The translations under genes were made by a program, and so were the position numbers. DNA of 64,000 nucleotides. Origin: Stomorhina lunata. Taxonomy: Eukaryota > Arthropoda > Insecta > Diptera > Rhiniidae. Shown here piece by piece: positions 37,063 through 48,151 of this stretch. Within the stretch, counting starts at the first letter, position 1. Each line of letters starts with the position of its first letter. The notes beneath the pieces are model-generated. The model saw only the letters and a list, made by a program, of their open reading frames with translations. It was not told the DNA's origin and made no database searches. The stretch covers positions 15,082,489-15,146,488 of the forward strand of contig OW121742.1 of assembly GCA_933228675.1 (NCBI GenBank), written 5' to 3'.

Positions 37063-40000
37063 ATCATATTTTTATAGCAAATTTTTCAAAAATATCTTAT
37101 TTTTAAAGGAACTTTTTAGAAAATTTCTTACCTTTATAGGAACTTTTTTTAAAAATTTATAATTTTGTAGCAAATTTTTTAAAAATATTTTATTTTTATC
37201 TGAACTTTCTAAAAAAATTTCCTGTAAAACTAATTTTTTGAAAATTTTGCTATAGAAATAAAAAATTTTTGGAAAATTTGGTATAAACTTAAAAATTTTT
37301 CAAAATTTTCTTACTTTCATTGAAAATTTTTCGAAAATGTCTTATTTTTATAAGAAATTTTAAAGCTTATTTGTATAGCAAATTTTCAAAAATTTCTTAT
37401 TTTTATAGGAAATTTTCCAAAAATATCTTATTTTTATGGGAAATTTAAAAAAAATCTAATTTTTATAGCAACTTTTTAAAAAAATTTTTATTTTTATAAA
37501 ATAAGAAATTTATTTTTTTTTTTAATTTTTGAAAAATAATTTCTAATTTATTTTTATAGGAAATTTTTCAAAAATTTCTTATTTTTATAGGAAATTTTTT
37601 AAAAATTTCTTATTTTATAGGAAACTTTTCAAAAATTTCTTATTTTTATAGGAAATTTTTGAAAAATTTCTTATTTTTATAGGAAATTTTTCAAAAATTT
37701 CTTATTTTTATAGGAAATTTTTCAAAAATTTTCTTATTTTTATAGGAAATTTTTCAAAAATTTCTTATTTTTATAGGAAATTTTTCAAAAATTTCTTATT
37801 TTTATAGGAAATATTTCAAAAATTTCTTATTTTTATAGGAAATATTTCAAAAATTTCTTATTTTTTATAGGAAATTTTTCAAAAATTTCTTATTTTTATA
37901 GGAACTTTTTCAAAAATTTCTTATTTTTATAGGAAATTTTTCAAAAATTTCCTATTTTTATAGGAAATTTTTCAAAAATTTCCTATTTTTATAGGAAATT
38001 TTTCAAAAATTTCCTATTTTTATAGGAAATTTTTCAAAAATTTCCTATTTTTATAGGAAATTTTTCAAAAATTTCCTATTTTTATAGGAAATTTTTCAAA
38101 AATTTCCTATTTTTATAGGAAATTTTTCAAAAATTTCCTATTTTTATAGGAAATTTTTCAAAAATTTCCTATTTTTATAGGAAATTTTTCAAAAATTTCC
38201 TATTTTTATAGGAAATTTTTCAAAAATTTCCTATTTTTATAGGAAATTTTTCAAAAATTTCCTATTTTTATAGGAAATTTTTCAAAAATTTCCTATTTTT
38301 ATAGGAAATTTTTCAAAAATTTCCTATTTTTATAGGAAATTTTTCAAAAATTTCCTATTTTTATAGGAAATTTTTCAAAAATTTCCTATTTTTATAGGAA
38401 ATTTTTCAAAAATTTCCTATTTTTATAGGAAATTTTTCAAAAATTTCCTATTTTTATAGGAAATTTTTCAAAAATTTCCTATTTTTATAGGAAATTTTTC
38501 AAAAATTTCCTATTTTTATAGGAAATTTTTCAAAAATTTCCTATTTTTATAGGAAATTTTTCAAAAATTTCCTATTTTTATAGGAAATTTTTCAAAAATT
38601 TCCTATTTTTATAGGAAATTTTTCAAAAATTTCCTATTTTTATAGGAAATTTTTCAAAAATTTCCTATTTTTATAGGAAATTTTTCAAAAATTTCCTATT
38701 TTTATAGGAAATTTTTCAAAAATTTCCTATTTTTATAGGAAATTTTTCAAAAATTTCCTATTTTTATAGGAAATTTTTCAAAAATTTCCTATTTTTATAG
38801 GAAATTTTTCAAAAATTTCCTATTTTTATAGGAAATTTTTCAAAAATTTCCTATTTTTATAGGAAAATTTTCAAAAATTTCCTATTTTTATAGGAAATTT
38901 TTCAAAAATTTCCTATTTTTATAGGAAATTTTTCAAAAATTTCCTATTTTTATAGGAAATTTTTCAAAAATTTCCTATTTTTATAGGAAATTTTTCAAAA
39001 ATTTCCTATTTTTGTAGAAAATTTTTCAAAAATTTCCTATTTTTATAGGAAATTTTTCAAAAATTTTTTATAGGAAATTTTTCAAAAATTTCCTATTTTT
39101 ATAGGAAATTTTTCAAAAATTTCCTATTTTTATAGGAAATTTTTCAAAAATTTCCTATTTTTATAGGAAATTTTTCAAAAATTTCCTATTTTTATAGGAA
39201 ATTTTTCAAAAATTTCCTATTTTTATAGGAAATTTTTCAAAAATTTCCTATTTTTATAGGAAATTTTTCAAAAATTTCCTATTTTTATAGGAAATTTTTC
39301 AAAAATTTCCTATTTTTATAGGAAATTTTTCAAAAATTTCCTATTTTTATAGGAAATTTTTCAAAAATTTCCCATTTTTATAGGAAATTTTTTAAAAATT
39401 TCCTATTTTTATAGGAAATTTTTTAAAAATTTCCTGTTTTTATAGGAAATTTTTCAAAAATTTCCTATTTTTATAGGAAATTTTTCCAAAATTTCCTATT
39501 TTTATAGGAAATTTTTCAAAAATTTCCTATTTTTATAGGAAATTTTTCAAAAATTTCCTATTTTTATAGGAAATTTTTCAAAAATTTCCTATTTTTATAG
39601 GAAATTTTTCAAAAATTTCCTATTTTTATAGGAAATTTTTCAAAAATTTCCTATTTTTATAGGAAATTTTTCAAAAATTTCCTATTTTTATAGGAAATTT
39701 TTCAAAAATTTCCTATTTTTATAGGAAATTTTTCAAAAATTTCCTATTTTTATAGGAAATTTTTCAAAAATTTCCTATTTTTATAGGAAATTTTTCAAAA
39801 ATTTCCTATTTTTATAGGAAATTTTTCAAAAATTTCCTATTTTTATAGGAAATTTTTCAAAAATTTCCTATTTTTATAGGAAATTTTTCAAAAATTTCCT
39901 ATTTTTATAGGAAATTTTTCAAAAATTTCCTATTTTTATAGGAAATTTTTCAAAAATTTCCTATTTTTATAGGAAATTTTTCAAAAATTTCCTATTTTTA

Positions 40001-41755
40001 TAGGAAATTTTTCAAAAATTTCCTATTTTTATAGGAAATTTTTCAAAAATTTCCTATTTTTATAGGAAATTTTTCAAAAATTTCCTATTTTTATAGGAAA
40101 TTTTTCAAAAATTTCCTATTTTTATAGGAAATTTTTCAAAAATTTCCTATTTTTATAGGAAATTTTTCAAAAATTTCCTATTTTTATAGGAAATTTTTCA
40201 AAAATTTCCTATTTTTATAGGAAATTTTTCAAAAATTTCCTATTTTTATAGGAAATTTTTCAAAAATTTCCTATTTTTATAGGAATTTTTTTTCAAAAGT
40301 TCTTATTTTTTAGGAAAATTTTCAACAATATCTTATTTTTATAAGAATTTTTTCAAAAATATCTTACTTTTTTAGGAAAATTTTCAAAAATTTTTGAAAA
40401 ATTTCTTATTTTTATACGAAATTTTTCAAAAATTTCTTATTTTAGAAAATTTTTCAAAATTTTCTTATTTTTAGGAAATTTTTTAAAAATTTCTTATTTT
40501 TAGGACATATTTCAACATTTTTTTATTTTTTTAGGAAATTTTTTAATTTTTCTTATTTTTAGGAACTTTTTAGAATTTTCTTATTTTTAGGAAAATTTCC
40601 TTTCCTTAGTTTTATAGGAAATTCTCCAAAATTTCCTATTTTTATTGAAAATTTTGAAAAAAGCTCTTATTTTTATTGAAAATTTTTTAAAAATTTCATA
40701 TATAAATAGGAAATTTTTTAAAAATTTCTTATTTTTTTAATGAAATTTTTCAAAAATTTTAATTTTTTGGAAATTTTTAAAAAATTTCTGATGCAATTTC
40801 AAAACTTTCTATCTAAACTGCCTATAAAAATAAAAAGAAATTTTTTGAAAAACTTTTTATAGAAAAATAAGAAAATTTTGAAAAAAAAAATTCCTGTAGT
40901 TTTCTATAAAAATAAGAAATATTTGAAAGATTTCTTACAAAAATAAGAAATTTTTAAAAAAAATTCAAAAAATAACAAATTTTTGAAAATTGTCCTGTCA
41001 AATATAAAAAAATTCTCATAAAAATAAGAAATTTTTAAAAAGATTCTCATAAAAATAAAAAAAAAAATTAAAATAAGAAAGTTTTTCAAAACTTCCTATA
41101 AAAATAAGATCTTTTCCAACAATTTTCTATAAAAATAAGAAATGTTTTAAAAATATTCTATAAAAATAAGGGAATTAAAAAAATTTTTTAAATGTCCGAT
41201 AAAAATAAAAAATTTTTAAAAAATTTCCTATAAAAATTTTTCAAAAAAATAAGAAATATTTGCTATAAAAATATGAAAATTTTGAAAATTTTCCTATAAA
41301 AATATGATTTTTTTTTTTAAATTTCCTATAAAAAAACGAAATTTTTAAAAAATTTTCTATAAAAATATTAAATTTAATAAAATTTTGCTATAATTATAAG
41401 AAATTTTTACGAAATTTTCTATAAAAATAAGAAATTTTTGAAAAATTTGCTTAAAAATTTTTTTTGAAATTTTCTAGAAAAATAAGAAATTTTTAAAAAT
41501 TTTCTATAAAAATAAAAATTTTTTTGAATGAAATTTTTTTGAAATATTTACTATAAAAATATGTAAATTTCCTATAAAAATATGAAATTTTTTTAAATTT
41601 CCGATTAAAATATGAAATGTTTAAAAAAATTTCCTATAAAAATAAGATTTTTTTTAAAGTTCTTATAAAAATAAGATCTTTTTTTTAAATTTCCGATAAA
41701 AAAGAAAATAAAAAAATATTCTTTAAAAATAAGAAAATTTTTCAATAATTTTATA
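37063..41755. repeat. Tandem array 11, family B compound array (about 150 copies)
   Basis: The longest array. The left shoulder (37,063-37,945) is B1 on the minus strand. The core (about 37,948-40,284) is almost pure B2 on the minus strand, 31-bp units with CCTATTTTTATAGG, about 75 copies. A one-unit deletion lies near 39,060. Decayed minus-orientation units follow to about 40,790, then a short joint, then decayed plus-orientation B1 units from about 40,820 to 41,755. Confidence 0.97.
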
Positions 41756-43225
41756 GTTTTAAAATTAATTTGATATTTTTTTATAATTTTTTATAAATTT
41801 AAATTTTCCAATTTCAGCAAATACCTTAATTTAATTTAATTTCTTTATATTCGAAATAAATTTTGATAATCCCCAAATTGCTTTTACAAGATTTTAGAAA
41901 GAAATAATCCCTCTTCAAAGCTATAAATTGAAAATATTCTAAAACTCTTATTAATACTTCCCCCTAAATGGCCAATATTATGCATAAATCATTTATAATC
42001 GTACATAAATAATACCCTAAGTAGCAAATTTGTTTTCGAACACCTTAAGGAAACCGTAAAGGACCGACCCCCTTTTCGAACGTTTTAATTTCCAGTGGGT
42101 GGTTGTGTTTGTGGCACCCGTTTTGTTTGTTTTTTCAGGCATTTGTTATTGTGTTGTTATTTAACCATAATCTACTTGTCTTTATATTCACACATATGAT
42201 GATACGATACGAGTATGAATTGCACATGATCCTAATGCATTTACCGTTATTTACAAGGGAAGTCAAAGGGGCATTTTTACACTGGATGTTTTTGAGATAT
42301 TAATAATGACTCTTGTCAAATACGAATATCTAATAAATTTTTAATGGGTTTTAAAGTTGTTTTTTACAGTTATAACAAAAAACATATAGTCTAAAGGTGG
42401 CTCAAAGGAATAGCTCTATGAGTGTATTTATTTGTTAGTATAAGAAGCTAACGATTATTTTCTCTAAACTGTCTAGACACCTTGAGTAAATTTTATGCAA
42501 CATCTTTGAAATTCAAAAAAGTAAGTAAAATAATCAGTTACAATTCCCTGTATACATGAATATGTATACGAACATACACATGTATGAGTATGTATGTACT
42601 TATACCCGATCCTAGAGGATACGCAAGTAAAGTGATACTAAAGAAATTTTAAAATAAACTTTCATTTGTTGGATATTTTGAAATTGTATACTTAAATAGT
42701 TAATTATAAAGTTCACAGCAAAAAATATTTATTTTTTCACTTCTTTGCGTATTTTGGGGAATAACGCCATGAATGGCACAAACGTGTCAAGTTTTGAACA
42801 TTTTCCGCTTGTCTTGTCTCTGTTTCTGTAAACACTCCCCAATATCTTGTGGTCTGGGCTTATGTTACCCAGTTGTTAAATTTTATGCAGCAAAAGTATT
42901 TTTTTTCCTTTAAGTCTAATAGAACCAACTTATTCTGGTCTAGTAATTCTTTAAAATAAAAAAAGTGTAAGTTTATTTTTTAGTTAAGAGTATTAACGAA
43001 AATTTTCTGTTTATATAATTGTATAGGGCCTGTTAAGGTCTTAGATTTTATTGACGTTGGGGAATGGAGATTTGTGCTTTAGCAACAACAAGATAATTTT
43101 CTGGTGTTTAAGTGTTTGTTTTCTCAAGGTTTAATTTAAAAAGTTCGATTGTGCGTAAATATTTAATGCAATTATTAAAACTTCAAATATTTTTTACCGT
43201 TTAATACTCACACTCAGAAACAAAT
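41756..43225. other. Spacer without recognisable genes
   Basis: AT-rich DNA with alternating ATGTATAC/CATATG-type sequence near 42,545-42,600. The 66-codon frame at 42,103-42,303 is hydrophobic and shows no family motif. Confidence 0.55.
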
Positions 43226-43275
43226 AATTTCCTCTAAAAATAAGATTTTTTTTTAAATTGCCTATCAACATAAAA
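43226..43275 (+). repeat. Small family B fragment next to dispersed repeat R
   Basis: AATTTCCTCTAAAAATAAG followed by a diverged TTTAAATTGCCTAT is about one and a half family B1 units, placed immediately left of the R copy at 43,283. Confidence 0.6.
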
Positions 43276-43282
43276 AACAATT

Positions 43283-43934
43283 AAGAAAGTGCTATAGTTG
43301 GTCAAGCCCGACCATACGATACCCTTCACCACCAAGGTCAAAGATGTTCTATTTCCTGTATAAAGAAAAATATTTGCTAAATTTTGCCATCATACAAACA
43401 TTTTCTCAAAACTTATATATTTAAGCTGTTGTCTGTTTGTCATTTTGACTTATATGGGGGCTAGGGTCAAATGTGACCGATTATCTCGAAATTTGGCAAC
43501 TTAATTAAGGTTACAAGAATTATGTATGCAAAAAATTAACTTAAAATTCTCATTATCTTCAGATTTAAGAGAGTTTTAGTGATTTTTGTCCAATTTAATG
43601 CGTTTTGACACATAAGTTTGTATGGGAGCTATGGTCAAATGTGGACTGATTTCAACGAAATTTGGTACACAGATTTAAGTTTACATAAGTAGTATTTGGT
43701 TTAAGTTTTATTAAAAAATATTGATATTTGTGGCCAATATATGAATACCGGGAAGTGGGACCTATGGGAGGTACCATAAATAATGGACCGGTTTTGACCA
43801 GTTTCAATAGCCATGGTCCCACTATCATAAAAATTATCTGTACCAATTTTCATCAAATTACCTTTAGAATTGCGACCTGTGCTTTGATTACAAGGTTTAC
43901 ATGGGGGTCCAGCCAGACGGACGTACGGACGTTC
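43283..43934 (+). mobile_element. Dispersed repeat R, copy 1
   Basis: The first 140 bp match the copy at 63,715 at roughly 90% by eye, starting AAGAAAGTGCTATAG in both. Two internal segments with TATGGGGGCTAGGGTCAAAT (43,454) and TATGGGAGCTATGGTCAAAT (43,626) are about 172 bp apart, so R contains internal tandem repeats. It ends in AGACGGACGTACGGACG, where a family B array begins at once. Similar sequences are common dispersed repeats of fly genomes as I remember them. No transposase or reverse transcriptase frame is visible, so it is non-autonomous or a fragment. Confidence 0.75.
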
Positions 43935-46790
43935 AAAAATTTCTGATTTTTATAGGAAAATTTTCAAAAATTTCTTATTTCCACAGAAAATTTTTCAAAA
44001 ATTTCTTATTTTTATAGGAAATTTTTGAAAAATTTCCTATAAAAATAGGAAATTTTTGAAAAATTTCCTATAAAAATCGGAAATTTTTGAAAAATTTCCT
44101 ATAAAAATCGGAAATTTTTGAAAAATTTCCTATAAAAATAGGAAATTTTTGAAAATTTTCCTATTAAAATAGGAAATTTTTGAAAATTTTCCTATTAAAA
44201 TAGGAAATTTTTGAAAAATTTCCTATAAAAATAGGAAATTTTTGAAAAATTTCCTATAAAAATAGGAAATTTTTGAAAAATTTCCTATAAAAATAGGAAA
44301 TTTTTGAAAAATTTCCTATAAAAATAGGAAATTTTTGAAAAATTTCCTATAAAAATAGGAAATTTTTGAAAAATTTCCTATAAAAATAGGAAATTTTTGA
44401 AAAATTTCCTATAAAAATAGGAAATTTTTGAAAAATTTCCTATAAAAATAGGAAATTTTTGAAAAATTTCCTATAAAAATAGGAAATTTTTGAAAAATTT
44501 CCTATAAAAATAGGAAATTTTTGAAAAATTTCCTTTAAAAATAGGAAATTTTTGAAAAATTTCCTATAAAAATAGGAAATTTTTGAAAAATTTCCTATAA
44601 AAATAGGAAATTTTTGAAAAATTTCCTATAAAAATAGGAAATTTTTGAAAAATTTCCTATAAAAATAGGAAATTTTTGAAAAATTTCCTATAAAAATAGG
44701 AAATTTTTGAAAAATTTCCTATAAAAATAGGAAATTTTTGAAAAATTTCCTATAAAAATAGGAAATTTTTGAAAAATTTCCTATAAAAATAGGAAATTTT
44801 TGAAAAATTTCCTATAAAAATAGGAAATTTTTGAAAAATTTCCTATAAAAATAGGAAATTTTTGAAAAATTTCCCATAAAAATAGGAAATTTTTGAAAAA
44901 TTTCCTATAAAAATAGGAAATTTTTGAAAAATTTCCTATAAAAATAGGAAATTTTTGAAAAATTTCCTATAAAAATAGGAAATTTTTGAAAAATTTCCTA
45001 TAAAAATAGGAAATTTTTGAAAAATTTTCTATAAAAATAGGAAAATTTTGAAAAATTTCCTTTAAAAATAGGAAATTTTTGAAAAATTTCCTTTAAAAAT
45101 AGGAAATTTTTGAAAAATTTCCTTTAAAAATAAGAAATTTTTGAAAAATTTCCTATAAAAATAGGAAATTTTTGAAAAATTTCCTATAAAAATAGGAAAT
45201 TTTTGAAAAATTTCCTATACAATTAGGAAATTTTTGAAAAATTTCCTATACAAATAGGAAATTTTTGAAAAATTTCCTATACAAATAGGAAATTTTTGAA
45301 AAATTTCCTATAAAAATAGGAAATTGTTGAAAAATTTCCTATTAAAATAAGAAATTTTTGAAAAATTTCCTATAAAAATAGTAAATTTTTAAAAAATTTC
45401 CTATGAAAATAGTAAGTTTTTGAAAATTTTCCTAGAAAAATAGTAAATTTTTGAAAAATTTTCTATAAAAATAGGAAAATTTTGAAAAATTTCCTTTAAA
45501 AATAGGAAATTTTTGAAAAATTTCCTTTAAAAGTAGGAAATTTTTGAAAAATTTCCTTTAAAAATAAGAAATTTTTGAAAAATTTCCGATAAAAATAGGA
45601 AATTTTTGAAAAATTTCCTATAAAAATAGGAAATTTTTGAAAAATTTCCTATACAATTAGGAAATTTTTGAAAAATTTCCTATACAAATAGGAAATTTTT
45701 GAAAAATTTCCTATACAAATAGGAAATTTTTGAAAAATTTCCTATAAAAATAGGAAATTGTTGAAAAATTTCCTATTAAAATAAGAAATTTTTGAAAAAT
45801 TTCCTATAAAAATAGTAAATTTTTAAAAAATTTCCTATGAAAATAGTAAGTTTTTGAAAATTTTCCTAGAAAAATAGTAAATTTTTGAAAAATTTCCTAT
45901 AAAAATAGTATTTTTTTGAAAAATTTCCTATAAAAATAAGAAAATTTTCAAAAATTTCCTATATAAATAAGAAACATTTGAAAATTTTCCTATAAAAATA
46001 AGAAAATTTTGATAATTTTCTATAAAAATAAGAAATGTTTGAAAAATTTGCTAAAAAAAAATAAAAAATTTCCTAAAAATAAATAGTAATTTTTGAAAAA
46101 ATTTCTAGAAAAAGTAAGAAATTTTTTAAAAATTTCCTAAATTAAATAAGACATTTTTTTAAAAATTTCCTAAAACAAAATAAGAAATTTTTGAAAAATT
46201 TCCTATTTAAATATGAATTTTTTTTCAAAGTTTTCTTGTTTTTCTATAAAAAATTTCTCAACAATTTTTTTTATATTTATAGGAAGTTTTAAATTATATC
46301 AAAAATTTTTCAAAAGTTTTGAAATTTTATAGGAAATTTTTCAAATATTTCTTATTTTCATAGGAAATTTTTACAAAATTTTTTATTAAAAAAAAAAAAA
46401 AATTTTCTTTTGATGCTTAAATGGGAAATTTTTCAAAAATTTGTTACATATTTTTATTGAAAATTTTTTAAATATATTTTATTTTTTAGAAAATTTTTCA
46501 AAAATTTATTTTTTTATAGGAAATTTTACATTTTCTTATTTTTATTTAATATTAAACAAAATAAAATTATTTCTTAAGTCTTTAAAGAATTCTTATTTTT
46601 GTAGGAAGTTTTTCAAAAACTGCTTATTTTTATAGAAAATTTTCCAAAAAAATTGCTTATTTGTATACGAAATTTTTCAATAATTTCTTATTTGTATAGA
46701 AAAATTTTTAAAAATTTTCTTTTTTATATAGGAAATTTTTCAAAAACTTAAAATTCTTCAAGGAAATTTATCAATAATTTTTTATATTCT
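43935..46790. repeat. Tandem array 12, family B (about 92 copies) nested at the end of R
   Basis: It begins with about three minus-orientation units, flips at about 44,017 to plus-orientation B2 units (uniform to about 45,000), passes through a 434-bp block duplication, then B1 decay, and flips back to minus orientation at about 46,210. The left edge abuts the AGACGGAC tract of repeat R. Confidence 0.96.
45025..45892 (+). repeat. 434-bp (14 x 31) higher-order repeat in array 12
   Basis: TTTTCTATAAAAATAGG-type marker units occur at 45,025 and 45,459, and CCTATACAATTAGG at 45,214 and 45,648; both offsets are exactly 434 bp. The same order of variants (CCTTTAAAAATAGG, CTATACAATTAGG, two CTATACAAATAGG, AAATTGTTG, CTATTAAAATAAG, ATAGTAAGTTTTTG) appears in both copies. 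Confidence 0.93.
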
Positions 46791-48151
46791 ATTGATTTAC
46801 AAAATAAATTCCATTTGTTTAATTTGTCATTAGAAATGTATATAATTTTCTTTTTCATATGTATCTGAAATATTAACCATATGAATCACTTATCTTTATT
46901 AAAAATATTTATTTCAATGAAATTCCTTAAATATTTCTTAAAATCTTTAAGAAAATATCTCTTTCATAAATAATTCAAAACTTTGTCAAATTCTTTGTGC
47001 AAAAACTATTTTTAACAAAAGAATAAATAAATCTTTAACAATACAAATAATTTGCAAAGAATTTCTAATATTTTGTGGCTTTTGTTTTAAAGCCAATCAA
47101 ATTTAAATCCAGACACACAAACGACATGTGTCTCTTTTGCAAAACTTCTAAGTCTTTCGAATAACATTTTGTAATACGACAACTTAATTTTAATGAAATT
47201 TATTATTTAACAAATTTATACAAAACATTAACAGCAACAACAACAACAGCAAAACAAACCACCTCCTTTTTACACTAAACACTGAACCCAAGAAATACAA
47301 ATTGCAGCAAATCGAACGGCCTGGCATGGCCTGGTCTGTCTGCCTTCTCAGGCCCCTTCATTCGATTCTTTCAATCAATGTTTATTATTGTTATTACAAT
47401 TTTAATGCTGAAATGTGACAAAAAATACAAAAATATTTTTCTTTTTTTTCGAAAAAAAACCCGACTGTATAGATTACAGCCATGGCTCGTAATGGTTCCT
47501 TATTTATTTGCTACGATCTGCAAGACAATACTCCGTTGGCTGATTTTTTACGTATGACTTGTCAAATAGTGTCAACAATGACACCTTCAACATAATTTCC
47601 GTTGCCTATAAAAAATGTAATGGAGAAATAAAACTTCAACTTAAAAAAAATGTATAGAGAATTCTAGGTACGCTTGAATGATCTGAAAACCACACCCATT
47701 TTTTCCCCGACTGAGTTTTTTTTCCTGGTTTCTTTTTGTTCGGAGCAAACAAATTGCATGTGCAACCCATGGAGGCATAAATTAAACAAACGCATTTAGT
47801 AAAAAATATATAAAAAAACAAATCAATGTTTTATAAGTGAGGATTTTAAACTGCTGGTGTTTTATTATATTCCAGCATAAAATTTTATATATTTTTTCAA
47901 AACTTTTTTTCTCGCAATTTTAAACGCTTCACTTTATTCTACTGGGTTCTTCTCCTCAGGTCTTTAAACATCATTAGTATAAAGTTGCATAATGAAAATC
48001 AAATTGATTCTATTTATATGAAAATTCTCGGAAGAGGGTAACCAACCATAAGTCCTTAACCAAGAAAACGTGAGGAAAATATTTTAAAAGATAAGATACA
48101 CAGAAATAGAATAAAGTTCAAATACAATTTTAAATTTAAAAAATCAAAACC
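46791..48151. other. Spacer with small less AT-rich islands
   Basis: Holds a CAA/CAG simple tract at about 47,231-47,251, a GC-richer patch at 47,310-47,370 and the 37-codon frame described separately. Otherwise AT-rich and featureless. Confidence 0.55.
47482..47595 (+). CDS. Short open frame (37 codons), possible smORF
   Basis: An ATG in strong context (AGCCATGG) opens 37 codons ending in TAA. The peptide starts MARNGSLFICYDLQDN and has a mixed composition unlike the F/K/I/N-rich frames of the repeats. An AATAAA lies about 30 bp after the stop, followed 10 bp later by a run of A, which could also suggest a small retrocopy. I recognise no family, and length alone makes chance quite possible. 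Confidence 0.2.
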   Translation: MARNGSLFICYDLQDNTPLADFLRMTCQIVSTMTPST

